From an uncultured Burkholderiales bacterium (GTDB lineage Bacteria; Pseudomonadota; Gammaproteobacteria; Burkholderiales; Burkholderiaceae_C), in assembly GCA_903896615.1 (NCBI GenBank), contig CAITYM010000036.1, positions 1 to 64,000 on the forward strand: DNA of 64,000 nt. The letters are read 5' to 3'. Below are positions 1-8,645 of this stretch, piece after piece (positions within the stretch are counted from its first letter, which is position 1; each line of letters begins with the position of its first letter). The notes beneath the pieces were generated by a model. The model saw nothing but the letters and a program-made list of their open reading frames with translations, did no database searches and had not been told where the DNA came from. A program made the position numbers and the translations under genes.

Positions 1-1304
1 GCGCTTAACTGACTCAGCGCCTTCGTATTGATTGCAGCCACTTGCGCGGTGGTGAACGCTTGAATGAGACCTGTACTCAGTCCTGAGATTTGAACTGAAT
101 TCAACACACCAACCACGGAACTTGACAGTACCGCAGCTGCTTGACTCGTTAATGCTCTTAACTGTGCTGAACTCAATGCTAAGGTTTGACTCGTGGTCAA
201 CGCAAAAGCTTCTCCGGTTGTGAAGCTATTGATCTGAGCGCTAGACAGTTGAGCTAGGGCAGCATTATTCAGTTGTGCAATCTGTGTCCCACTCATCACA
301 GGGATCAAAACAGTGCTTAGACCAGCAATTTGCGATGAATTAAGTGCTGCTATGACAGATGTAGTGAGTTGTAAGACAGTAGCCGTTGTGAATGCCGCGA
401 TTTGACGAGACGAGAGTGCACCGGCTTGGGTTGATGAAATCTGCGCTACCAGTGAGGTCGTGAGGTTTGATATTTGAAGTGTTGTTAAAGCCTGTATGTC
501 CGCAGTACCCAGTTGACCCCATTGATTTGTTGACAACACACTGAGCAAATTAGTCGCAAGTCCAGTAATTTGGTTGGCCTGCAACGCCGAAATTTGTCCC
601 GTCCCCATCGCAATTACATCGCTCGTGGTGAGCGCATTAATTTGTGAAATGCTGAGCTGACTCAGTGCACTCGTATTCAACGCAGCAACCTGCGCAGTAG
701 TAAGGACGGGCATCAATGACGGGCTTAGGCCTGAAATTTGGGCTGAATTAAGCACAGCCATTACGGAGGTTTGTAGCGCAGCCACTGCACTGGTACTCAG
801 GGCTGCGACTTGTCGAGCCAAAAAAGCGCTGGCTTGTGATGTCGTAAGTGTGTTAGCGATTGTCGAGGAAAGACTCGACAACTGAGAAGCAGTCAACGCC
901 TGGATGCCAGCGGCGCTTAGCTGTGCTAATTGCGAAGTGCTAAGCGCATTTATTACATCCGAACGGAGTCCAGCAATTTGAATGGTACTTAGTGAGGCGA
1001 CTTGAGTTGTCGTAAGTGAGGATAAAACTTGGGTACTCAAAAAAGAGATTTGAGAACCTGTGAGTGCTAAAAGTTCACTAGAGGTGAAATTTATAACCTG
1101 CGTAGCGTTAAGACTTGCTAATTGGGCACTGTTGAACCCCGTAATTTGGTTCGTCGCCAATGACTGGATCTGCGTCGTTGTAAGTGCAGAAATAAAACCC
1201 GTGTTCAGGCCCTGGATGGTTTGCAAACCCAGTGCTTGGATAGCCGTGGTACTAAGGCTTTGTACCTTCGAGCTATTTAACGAATTTAAAGATGAAACAG
1301 TCAT
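1..1304 (-). CDS. Octad-repeat protein, N-terminal part (partial, runs off left edge)
   Basis: An open frame from ATG at 1304 runs leftward off the window with no stop. The 434 visible residues are almost entirely an 8-residue tandem repeat: 54 octads plus 2 residues, with no insertion or deletion. The consensus is L-[ST]-[ST]-x-Q-[IV]-x-[AG], for example LTTAQVAA and LNSSQIAG. Octads are also arranged in a higher-order block of 17 (136 residues, 408 bp). There is no signal peptide, no Cys and almost no charge. The next in-frame stop upstream is at 1353-1355 and no strong Shine-Dalgarno precedes the ATG. From memory, similar Leu/Thr/Gln repeats occur at the N-termini of very large predicted surface or secreted proteins in Burkholderiales. 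The function (adhesin or structural protein) is inference, because the C-terminal part that would tell is outside the window. Confidence 0.8.
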   Translation of the reverse strand, partial: MTVSSLNSLNSSKVQSLSTTAIQALGLQTIQGLNTGFISALTTTQIQSLATNQITGFNSAQLASLNATQVINFTSSELLALTGSQISFLSTQVLSSLTTTQVASLSTIQIAGLRSDVINALSTSQLAQLSAAGIQALTASQLSSLSSTIANTLTTSQASAFLARQVAALSTSAVAALQTSVMAVLNSAQISGLSPSLMPVLTTAQVAALNTSALSQLSISQINALTTSDVIAMGTGQISALQANQITGLATNLLSVLSTNQWGQLGTADIQALTTLQISNLTTSLVAQISSTQAGALSSRQIAAFTTATVLQLTTSVIAALNSSQIAGLSTVLIPVMSGTQIAQLNNAALAQLSSAQINSFTTGEAFALTTSQTLALSSAQLRALTSQAAAVLSSSVVGVLNSVQISGLSTGLIQAFTTAQVAAINTKALSQLS

Positions 1305-1892
1305 TAACGGAAAACTAGAGAGGCCGCAAGGAAAACCACCGTCCCATTCAATTCAGAAATTTATGTCGGAATTTGAAATTTAGACGATGGACGGAACAAC
1401 CCAATCCAATCTCAAAGTACTTTTTAAAGGGAAATCACACCTATTAAGCACATTACATGCCCAAATAAGGGTTGAGCCTATTCACAGCCCTAAATTCGTC
1501 GGAAATTGTGCAACTGAGCCGCTTTGGGTTGCTTTGTGAGGCGCATGTGTAGGATTTTTTGACACTGGCTCGCTAAAAACCTATTCCATTAAATCGCTGC
1601 CGATATATTTAAAAAAATAAACGAATAGACCATCCTAAGCTGCAACACCAGTGTTAAGAAAAGGCATGGTTCTTGGACAATTGGTGAGTTTTACGCAATC
1701 AGGCACTAAAGATTACTGGACTTGTGCCGATACTACGTTATATAAGAATACGTATTAGGTTTTTCTTCTGTTATCTCCATTTGACGTCATCCAGACATAA
1801 CACTAAATTTAAAACTTCTAATTCAACACACTTCTTACTTGCCCGCCCTCGCCGTATATCCTCCCTCAAATCAAGGTCTAAGGTTAATTCAA
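1305..1892. other. Intergenic region upstream of the repeat protein
   Basis: About 590 bp without a convincing gene. It should contain the leftward promoter of the octad-repeat gene and the rightward promoter of the small membrane protein at 1893. The short open frames here lack ribosome sites and a protein-like composition. I see no clear hairpin or repeat. Confidence 0.5.
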
Positions 1893-2108
1893 ATGAATCT
1901 ATCGGATATATCCAAAAATACGAAAATTGAAAATATCATGCTTTATTTTGCAGCAGTGGTTTTCTTCCCCATTGTGATTGGCTTGTTGCTCATCAAAATC
2001 GTTGGTAGTGTCGCTGAGGGTATGGCGCAGGGCTATACACTGGGCGCCAAAAAACGTATTATTACCAAGTCCTTAGCAGCTGGAAGAAGACCCCCTGTAG
2101 GTTTTTAA
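1893..2108 (+). CDS. Small single-pass membrane protein, unknown function
   Basis: A 71-residue protein with one strongly hydrophobic stretch (about residues 16-37, LYFAAVVFFPIVIGLLLIKI) and a basic C-terminal tail (KKRIITKS...GRRPP), which predicts a short inner-membrane protein with the tail in the cytoplasm. I prefer the ATG at 1893, preceded by AAGG at about 9 nt, over an ATG at 1839 that gives an unlikely N-terminus. An ATG at 1938 starting directly at the hydrophobic segment is also possible. It converges on the mobilisation gene, with stop codons only 4 bp apart. I do not recognise the family. Confidence 0.45.
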   Translation: MNLSDISKNTKIENIMLYFAAVVFFPIVIGLLLIKIVGSVAEGMAQGYTLGAKKRIITKSLAAGRRPPVGF

Positions 2109-2112
2109 GCTC

Positions 2113-2922
2113 TCAAGTAACCCACTGCTCAAACGTCTTAAATTCAAATTGCTCAAAGCGGTTTCGTGGAATCAAAACACTTAATCCACTTATTTGAACG
2201 TGTGTGATTGAGGTAATTAAATTATCCAACCTATCTCTAAGATCTAGGTCTGGGCACACCCAGATAACGCCGTCAAAATCCCCTCTTTTTAAGGCAAGTA
2301 GATAGTCACACAAAATTGTGGCATATCTAGGTTTTGACTTAATGGTTCTTTCGCATTCAATACATACCCTTTTACCTAGTGGATTTGTACACCAGGCATC
2401 TGGGCGGTGTTCGCTTTGTATTTGGGCGTTTGTATTTGATCTCAAATTTAGACGTGAATTTGAACTTAAAACACTCGCTTCTAGATTGATTTTTTGACCC
2501 GTATCGGCATTCACCCAATTAGTCCAACCCGCCCGCTCAGCCCGAATTCTAAGCAACTGAATATCTAATCGGTGAGGTATGAATGTTGGGGATATTCGCG
2601 CAGTCAGTGGATTAGGCTTGGGAACTAACTGTGCAAATTCAGAAGGCGTTGTCTGAGTCCTAAATAGTTGTTTATGACCTAAACTGGTTATACCAAATAG
2701 TTGGACTGTACCGCCCATAATCTTTTGCAGCACACTTTTAATTGTCTTGGCTACAACCATGGGCCTCAAAACCCCCAGAAGTGTTCGTCTACTTATTTGT
2801 AATAACACGCATAAATTAACATCACTCGCCCAAGACTCCTGAGCTAAAAAGCTAAGCATCTGCAATTCAAGATCAGACCTACTCGGTTTAAAGAGTTGGA
2901 ATTGTGAATTTAACGTATTCAA
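2113..2922 (-). CDS. MOB_C / replication-relaxation-like DNA-processing protein
   Basis: 269 residues. The N-terminal 80 residues look like a winged-helix DNA-binding domain. The rest carries spaced motifs of the MOB_C relaxase (CloDF13 MobC) and replication-relaxation superfamily: HRLDIQ at 117-122, RPDAW at 173-177 and IECERTIKSKPRY at 188-200. The Asp and the Glu-x-Glu...Lys arrangement recalls a PD-(D/E)xK nuclease core. Such proteins nick or process plasmid or ICE DNA at the transfer origin. Its ATG overlaps the stop of the upstream coupling-protein gene by 4 bp (ATGA), so the two are translationally coupled, as with the mobB/mobC pair of CloDF13. The exact activity is inference; a plain DNA-binding accessory protein is the alternative. 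Confidence 0.6.
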   Translation of the reverse strand: MNTLNSQFQLFKPSRSDLELQMLSFLAQESWASDVNLCVLLQISRRTLLGVLRPMVVAKTIKSVLQKIMGGTVQLFGITSLGHKQLFRTQTTPSEFAQLVPKPNPLTARISPTFIPHRLDIQLLRIRAERAGWTNWVNADTGQKINLEASVLSSNSRLNLRSNTNAQIQSEHRPDAWCTNPLGKRVCIECERTIKSKPRYATILCDYLLALKRGDFDGVIWVCPDLDLRDRLDNLITSITHVQISGLSVLIPRNRFEQFEFKTFEQWVT

Positions 2923-4853
2923 ATTAACTCCCCTGGCTCTTTGGGTGCCGAGCGTAAATTACGAGGAGATTCGGTGGGTTGTAGCAATGAGCCTGATACA
3001 ACGATGGGCGATAAACTAAAGAGCTTGGCCAACCCAAGACCAAAGAGCACGCCCGCTGTAAAGGGGGATGAGGCCTGACTTGGACGGTGTAAGTGCAGAA
3101 ACAGATCAGCGCTCATACGCGGATGCTGGATTTCAGTCCAACTTTTCTGAGCATCTAAAGTCCCTGGACCCGGTCTAATCGACTCCTTATATGTTCTTTC
3201 TTGACCTGATTTATTTGCAAATCCCTTTGCTGCCTGGTCATCTCCAATACGAAATATTAGTTTTAAGGTTGCGTTATCTACCACAACGGGCTCAACATCC
3301 TTTCTCTCAAGACCAGGGCAACCCGCCAAATCAGCTAAAGACTGGTGGGCTAAGAGTGCATGACACCCCAACTCACGAACCACGCCTAGCATATCAAGAG
3401 CAACGGGGGAGAGTAAGTGTTTAAACTCATCCAAAATCAAACAAACAGGCTTTACGGGTAGTGTATGAGCGGATAACTTTAACGAGATCCTTGATTTAAC
3501 AATTTGAAGAATACGGATTAAAAGCATAGTTTGAAGCATTTTCACGCGGTGATTATCTGTGCTACCCCGGATGTAGATCACACTGCCCTTTTGAATATGC
3601 TCCATCAAACCAATATTGTGTGCGGTTTGTATCACCCTAAGATCACAGACTTGCCTTAATCGTCTCACAAAATTATCTGCCTTAGAGAGTTGTTTGTGCG
3701 ACTGCGCTATCTCTAGTAATCGGGGTAAGGTCACCGCTTGGCTAAAAGAACCTTGCAACGCAAGTTTAGAGACCTGCTCAGCAGCATCTTGATCAATCCC
3801 TCTATAGTAGTTACCTTCGCCACTAGAAGGTTGTAACCCAAGTCCAGCGACCAAAAGCTCTTCAATTTCTAAATCACTAGCTCCCTCCAATAGATTGAAC
3901 TGAGAGACCGCATGAGCTTGTAAATCCAAATAGATAAACTCTGCACCACTTTTCAAAGCACCTTGCGAGAGCACCAAAGGAAGTCGCCCATCCCCCTTAG
4001 GATCGAATACGATTAAAGATTCCCTCTTGAGTGCAAACTGATACCCCAAGACCCCAAGAGCAATTCCTTTACCGCTCCCAGTGGAGCCAAGTATTTGAGC
4101 ATGCGTTTCCTGGAAAAGTAGCCAAGGAACATACAGTGGCTTAGCCAACTGTTGATCAGACTTAGGATCCAAAATATTTTGAGGACTCTGCGGATTGTGT
4201 GAATTTTGCAGGCCCACAAATACACCTTGACTCAGATCTATGTATGACAAAGGATCAAATGCCTGCATTGACGTAAATAAGAGTTCCATATCACCAATGT
4301 CTCTAAGACCTGCGCCGAGGGCACGAGTACGGAAAAAATAAAATATACCCAGACGGGCACTAAGACCACCCAGTAAAGCAACCGTTATGGGCAGTACGCT
4401 CACAAACAAAATATGAGCTGTTATGAAACTATCATTATTCGAAGTGGCAGTAGATAACTGATTCGCTGCGAATTTATTTGCAAGTCTGGGTATTTGAAGG
4501 AATGGTAACCAAACCGTTGCATCCTTGTAGTATTCAAAAAAACCGTACACCATCACAAGGATTCCATTTAATTGAATAAAATGGAATAATATTCTGATTA
4601 AATTTTCATGATTAGTGGGGTGACTATGTCTCATAGAACTCCTCACACCCCCTATAACCAGCATCAAACTACCTATAAATGAAATTAGCAATGTGCTGTA
4701 TAAATTGTGTTGCGTGAGCAAACTGTTGCAATGGACAGTGCCAGTTAGACAATCATAGTTTGAAATAAAGTGATCATTAGCTTGAAAGACAGTCAGGGCT
4801 TGGGGGGGAACATCCGGCACGACCACGGTTTGACTTGGCAGGGGAATTACCAA
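2919..4853 (-). CDS. VirD4/TraG-type conjugative coupling ATPase (MobB/TraD-like)
   Basis: 644 residues. Three probable membrane segments lie in the N-terminal third (about 53-70, 91-106 and 145-170), followed by a cytoplasmic ATPase domain. Walker A is GSTGSGKG at 256-263, followed by FDPKGDGRLP, and Walker B is CLILDE at 471-476. The segment LLAHQSLADL (500-509) matches the conserved glutamine-containing motif of coupling proteins. These hexameric ATPases hand relaxase-bound DNA to a type IV secretion channel. Translation starts at a TTG with no obvious Shine-Dalgarno. It is followed with a 4-bp overlap by the MOB_C-like gene. No secretion-channel genes are in the window, so this is either the edge of an integrative element or a mobilisable remnant. 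Confidence 0.8.
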   Translation of the reverse strand: MVIPLPSQTVVVPDVPPQALTVFQANDHFISNYDCLTGTVHCNSLLTQHNLYSTLLISFIGSLMLVIGGVRSSMRHSHPTNHENLIRILFHFIQLNGILVMVYGFFEYYKDATVWLPFLQIPRLANKFAANQLSTATSNNDSFITAHILFVSVLPITVALLGGLSARLGIFYFFRTRALGAGLRDIGDMELLFTSMQAFDPLSYIDLSQGVFVGLQNSHNPQSPQNILDPKSDQQLAKPLYVPWLLFQETHAQILGSTGSGKGIALGVLGYQFALKRESLIVFDPKGDGRLPLVLSQGALKSGAEFIYLDLQAHAVSQFNLLEGASDLEIEELLVAGLGLQPSSGEGNYYRGIDQDAAEQVSKLALQGSFSQAVTLPRLLEIAQSHKQLSKADNFVRRLRQVCDLRVIQTAHNIGLMEHIQKGSVIYIRGSTDNHRVKMLQTMLLIRILQIVKSRISLKLSAHTLPVKPVCLILDEFKHLLSPVALDMLGVVRELGCHALLAHQSLADLAGCPGLERKDVEPVVVDNATLKLIFRIGDDQAAKGFANKSGQERTYKESIRPGPGTLDAQKSWTEIQHPRMSADLFLHLHRPSQASSPFTAGVLFGLGLAKLFSLSPIVVSGSLLQPTESPRNLRSAPKEPGELI

Positions 4854-5227
4854 ATGGGTGAGTTCATTTAATTGAATCAGATAGAAAACGTCTATTAATG
4901 AGGAGTTGAATCAGCGTGTAGAGATTTGACAGCGCTAAGCTACAGATTTATATCTTATCTAGTTATATTTCTTTGGGTCAAAAAATTCACTCATAAATTG
5001 ATGATGAAAACATGACCGTTGTCATCTTTTATGCATTTAAATGCTTAGCGTGATTTGAATTTAAGGGGTGAAGTATTATGCAAGTCAAAAAAACCCTTAA
5101 GCAGCCCCATTACTTTAAATTCTAACAAAGCAAAAAAGTTGATGAAAATCAACTCATTAAGGGGAAGTATGAGTTATATTAATGAGAACAAATATATTAG
5201 ATGATTCATCACAAAGGATTAGTACGT
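4854..5227. other. Divergent intergenic region
   Basis: AT-rich spacer between the leftward coupling-protein gene and the rightward SpoIIAA-like gene. It must hold both promoters. I see no repeats or hairpins that I trust. Confidence 0.4.
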
Positions 5228-5626
5228 ATGTTAGAGAGCGAACTCATAGAAATTAAGCCAAAAGGCGATTCAGATCACAATGCGGATATTGGTATTTTGA
5301 TTCTTAAGCCTCACGGTGCGTTAGATAAAAGTGACTTTGAACGTGTAAGTCATAAAGTGGATGATTTTTTGAAAATGCATATTCAATTGCACTCAGTACT
5401 AATTTATACAGAAAAATTTCCAGGTTGGACCGACTTTTCAAGCCTTATCTCTCACTTCAAATTTATTCGACTCCACCATGAACACGTACAAAAAGTAGCT
5501 TTAATCACTGATACAGTTTTGGCCGATGCTGCACAAGTGCTTTTGGGTCACTTTATTAAGGCGGAGTTAAAGCATTTCCCCTTTGCTGACTACGCCAACG
5601 CTCTAGTTTGGGCAAAGCAGAAGTAA
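5228..5626 (+). CDS. SpoIIAA-like (STAS-related) protein
   Basis: 132 residues matching the pattern of the SpoIIAA-like family (PF11964): an N-terminal strand ending in LKPHGALDKSDF, then FLKMHIQLHSVLIYTEKFPGW, a helix, VALITD and a C-terminal FADYANALVWAK. The fold is a compact alpha/beta STAS-like domain; cellular roles are poorly known, with proposed lipid- or signal-binding functions. I chose the ATG at 5228 because AAAGGA lies 9 nt upstream. The longer frame from 5201 has no ribosome site. It stands alone and no conserved Ser of an anti-sigma antagonist can be assigned. Confidence 0.7.
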   Translation: MLESELIEIKPKGDSDHNADIGILILKPHGALDKSDFERVSHKVDDFLKMHIQLHSVLIYTEKFPGWTDFSSLISHFKFIRLHHEHVQKVALITDTVLADAAQVLLGHFIKAELKHFPFADYANALVWAKQK

Positions 5627-5936
5627 TGCACAATGAAGGCTTAAAAGGGTTGCTGCGTCTTTACTATTTTCCTTCGCTGCCAAACTCCTTGGCGTCCCTT
5701 GAAATGCTTAAATACAATTATCAAAAAAAGGTAAGGTAGGGTCCATTAATTCAATGCGCTCTCCCCTGTCGGGTTTAGATTCATTGAGTGCATTGGAGCG
5801 GGTTCAGGAAACTGAGTTTCGACTGACAAGTAGTCCCTATCTCCGCCAGAAATAGCCAAAAACCAACGTAATCTATAAACGTTAGAATGCTTTCGTAGTC
5901 CACACCATTTATTTTCACTCCAGGAGGCGAAGTCTG
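5627..5936. other. Intergenic region upstream of the branched-chain catabolic operon
   Basis: About 310 bp without a gene; it should hold the promoter of the operon starting at 5937. The last bases contain a strong Shine-Dalgarno (AGGAGG at 5922-5927). I see nothing else. Confidence 0.4.
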
Positions 5937-6863
5937 ATGAACTCCGCAAACTTACCCAATAAGGTAAAACTCGTTGAAGTTGGGCCTCGTGACGGCTTAC
6001 AAAATGAGAAAAATATTGTCCCAATAGATATTAAGATTGACTTTATCAATAGGCTTACCAAGGCAGGATTGCGTAACATTGAGGCTGCAGCCTTTGTTTC
6101 TCCCAAATGGACTCCTCAAATGGCAGACAGTGAATCAGTGTTGAGACATATTGAGCGCTCAAGCGAAACTATTTATTCAGCGCTTGTACCAAATATGAAA
6201 GGATACGAGCGAGCTTTAGAGAGTCAAGTTGATGAAGTGGTAATTTTCTCTGCAGCGTCTGAAGCCTTTGCACAGAAAAATATAAACTGCACCATAGCAG
6301 AGTCTATTGAGCGCTTTAAACCCATCGCAGACGCTGCTAAAAAAGATAAACTCAGGCTTAGGGGGAGCATTTCCTGCGCATTTGGTTGTCCTTATCAAGG
6401 CGTCGTGAAGCCTGAGAGCACTGCAACAGTCGTCAAATACCTTACTCAACTTGGGTGTGATGAGATAGACATCTGCGACACCATTGGAGTTGCAACTGCG
6501 GGTCAGGTGAAAAAGACTTTTGAGGTCCTCGGTAAATTCGCCCCTCTTGAGCTCTTCTCCGGTCATTTTCACGATACTTACGGACAGTCTCTTTCCAATA
6601 TCTACGCAGCCCTTCAATCCGGTGTTTCTATTTTCCACTCATCCACTGCAGGCCTTGGAGGTTGTCCCTACGCTAAAGGTGCCACTGGCAACGTAGCAAC
6701 AGAGGATGTGCTCTACTTGTTAAATGGACTAGGAATAGAGACCGGCATTGATTTAAATGAAATTGTCAGTATTGGGGAATTTATCTCTAAAGCAATAGGC
6801 AAATCAAATGGCTCGAGAGCTGGAAGAGCCATTGCTAGCAAACTGAGTTCCGTAATGAGTTAA
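5937..6863 (+). CDS. mvaB: Hydroxymethylglutaryl-CoA lyase
   Basis: 308 residues, the usual length. It cleaves HMG-CoA to acetoacetate and acetyl-CoA, the last step of leucine catabolism. Visible family features are VEVGPRDGLQNE near residue 13 (catalytic Arg and metal Asp), AFVSPKWTPQMAD, SCAFGCPYQG, the metal-binding HFHDTYGQ, and the signature loop GLGGCPYAKGATGNV with its catalytic Cys. The ATG has an AGGAGG site 9 nt upstream. It is the first gene of a four-gene rightward cluster for branched-chain acyl-CoA breakdown. Confidence 0.93.
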   Translation: MNSANLPNKVKLVEVGPRDGLQNEKNIVPIDIKIDFINRLTKAGLRNIEAAAFVSPKWTPQMADSESVLRHIERSSETIYSALVPNMKGYERALESQVDEVVIFSAASEAFAQKNINCTIAESIERFKPIADAAKKDKLRLRGSISCAFGCPYQGVVKPESTATVVKYLTQLGCDEIDICDTIGVATAGQVKKTFEVLGKFAPLELFSGHFHDTYGQSLSNIYAALQSGVSIFHSSTAGLGGCPYAKGATGNVATEDVLYLLNGLGIETGIDLNEIVSIGEFISKAIGKSNGSRAGRAIASKLSSVMS

Positions 6864-6912
6864 AGATGCGCATTGAATTTCAAAAAACCAAATTTTTATA
6901 AACTTAAATACT

Positions 6913-7689
6913 ATGAACTATCAAAATATCCTCATCGAAGTCCATGAAAAAGTCAGACTAATCAGGCTGAACCGACCGAATGCTTTGAACGCTCTTAGTC
7001 CAGAATTGACACGCGAGCTAGCTCAGGCGCTAGATTCATTCGAAAATGACATTGACGTTCATGTTGTTGTATTGACAGGCAATGAAAAGGCCTTCGCTGC
7101 CGGAGCAGATATCAAGGCTATGAAAGATTTGACATATATGGATACCTATAAGTCAGACTTCATAACTGATACTTGGGAGCGAATCACTAAATTCAGAAAA
7201 CCCACCATTGCAGCAGTGGCTGGATACGCACTGGGGGGGGGATGTGAGCTAGCGATGATGTGCGACTTCATCTTAGCAGCAGAAAGCGCCAAATTTGGGC
7301 AGCCTGAGATTACGCTTGGAACTATCCCTGGAGCTGGTGGCTCTCAGCGATTAACACGCTTTGTAGGTAAATCAAAGGCCATGGAAATGGTATTAACAGC
7401 GAGGATGATTGATGCACAAGAGGCAGAGCGCTGCGGTCTAGTATCAAGAGTAATTGCAAACGACAAATTAATTGAAGAAGCTTTATCGGTTGCTCAAAAA
7501 ATTGCAGCACTCTCTACCCCTATTGTTATGATGGCCAAAGAGGCAGTAAATCACTCCTACGAAGTTTCGCTATCAGAGGGCATCCATTTTGAGCGCCGAA
7601 TGTTCCACTCTACTTTTGGCACGGAAGATCAAAAGGAAGGAATGACTGCATTTATTGAAAAACGTAAACCAAATTTTAAAAATAAATAA
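6913..7689 (+). CDS. Enoyl-CoA hydratase (crotonase family)
   Basis: 258 residues with the crotonase fold: NRPNALNALS near the N-terminus, oxyanion-hole loops FAAGADI and GYALGGGCELA, and the two catalytic-region glutamates in GGCELAMMCD and GQPEITLG. Hydrates enoyl-CoA thioesters. Its place between mvaB and 3-hydroxyisobutyrate genes suggests methacrylyl-CoA or another branched-chain enoyl-CoA as substrate (inference). Codons for the GGG loop form a run of nine G at 7233-7241, a potential slippage site. The gap to the next gene is 10 bp. Confidence 0.9.
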   Translation: MNYQNILIEVHEKVRLIRLNRPNALNALSPELTRELAQALDSFENDIDVHVVVLTGNEKAFAAGADIKAMKDLTYMDTYKSDFITDTWERITKFRKPTIAAVAGYALGGGCELAMMCDFILAAESAKFGQPEITLGTIPGAGGSQRLTRFVGKSKAMEMVLTARMIDAQEAERCGLVSRVIANDKLIEEALSVAQKIAALSTPIVMMAKEAVNHSYEVSLSEGIHFERRMFHSTFGTEDQKEGMTAFIEKRKPNFKNK

Positions 7690-7699
7690 TAATCTATAT

Positions 7700-8596
7700 A
7701 TGAAAGTTGGCTTTATTGGTTTGGGAAACATGGGTTCACCAATGGCAATGAACCTACTAAAGGCTGGCAATGAATTGATCGTATTTGACGTTGTTGAAGC
7801 CAATGTTGCATTTGTAATTGATCAATCTAAACAAAAAGCAATTTCCTGTAAAAATGTGTATGAACTAGCCAATATGGATTTAGACGTCATAGTCACTATG
7901 TTGCCAGCCTCGCAACATGTCCGCTCTGTCTATTTAGGTGAAAATGGGATCTTAGAAAATGTTGACAGTAATACGGTTTTAATTGACTCATCAACCATCG
8001 ATCCACAAACTGCTCGAGAACTTCACACTCTCGCCAATGCAAAAGGGATTGCTTTATTGGACGCCCCCGTATCGGGGGGAACAGCTGGAGCGCAGGCTGG
8101 TTCGCTCACCTTTATGGTCGGCGGGGATGACAATACCTTCCAAAAGATGAAACCCTTTTTTGAACAAATGGGTAAGAAGATTTTTTACTGCGGCAGAGCA
8201 GGAAACGGACAAGTAGCAAAAGTCTCCAACAACTTGCTGCTAGGCATTTCTATGATCGCTACTGCTGAAGCTATGACGCTTGGCGTAGAACTCGGCATGG
8301 ACCCGGTAGTATTGGCTAACATCATCAATGCTTCTAGCGGCAGATGCTGGAGCTCTGACACCTATAACCCCTATCCTGGTGTTCTAGAGTCTACTCCTGC
8401 GTCTAGAGGCTATACAGATGGATTCGGCACAGATTTGATGCTCAAGGATTTAGGCTTGGCATGTGAAGCTGCTAAATCAGTAAAACAACCGATCATGCTT
8501 GGCGGATTAGCCCAGCAGATCTATCAAGCTTTTAGCAGGCAAGGCAATGGCCATCTTGATTTCTCCTCGGTCATTAATTTCTTTAAAAATCATTAA
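7700..8596 (+). CDS. mmsB: 3-hydroxyisobutyrate dehydrogenase
   Basis: 298 residues. NAD-binding GFIGLGNMGSPMA at the N-terminus, substrate-binding DAPVSGGTAGAQAGSL near 120, and the catalytic-lysine region GNGQVAKVSNNLL near 170 identify the beta-hydroxyacid dehydrogenase family. It oxidises 3-hydroxyisobutyrate to methylmalonate semialdehyde in valine catabolism. I chose the ATG at 7700, ten bases after the hydratase stop; a longer frame from 7655 would overlap the hydratase and add residues before the Rossmann motif that the family lacks. The next enzyme (methylmalonate-semialdehyde dehydrogenase) is not in the window. Confidence 0.9.
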   Translation: MKVGFIGLGNMGSPMAMNLLKAGNELIVFDVVEANVAFVIDQSKQKAISCKNVYELANMDLDVIVTMLPASQHVRSVYLGENGILENVDSNTVLIDSSTIDPQTARELHTLANAKGIALLDAPVSGGTAGAQAGSLTFMVGGDDNTFQKMKPFFEQMGKKIFYCGRAGNGQVAKVSNNLLLGISMIATAEAMTLGVELGMDPVVLANIINASSGRCWSSDTYNPYPGVLESTPASRGYTDGFGTDLMLKDLGLACEAAKSVKQPIMLGGLAQQIYQAFSRQGNGHLDFSSVINFFKNH

Positions 8597-8645
8597 GAAT
8601 TTCAAAAACACCTACCCTCCCTGAAGCGACAAACGGTTTGCAGCA

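Noticed and set aside
1-1304. 24-bp periodic DNA as a CRISPR array
   Set aside because: Units are degenerate, contiguous and translate into one repeating octad; no constant repeat with unique spacers.
1060-1383. Plus-strand open frame inside the octad region
   Set aside because: Antisense shadow of the repeat-coding frame.
1724-1930. Plus-strand 68-codon frame
   Set aside because: No ribosome site, no protein-like pattern, and overlaps the better-supported small membrane protein.
5746-6024. Minus-strand frame upstream of mvaB
   Set aside because: Overlaps the mvaB start and lacks coding features.
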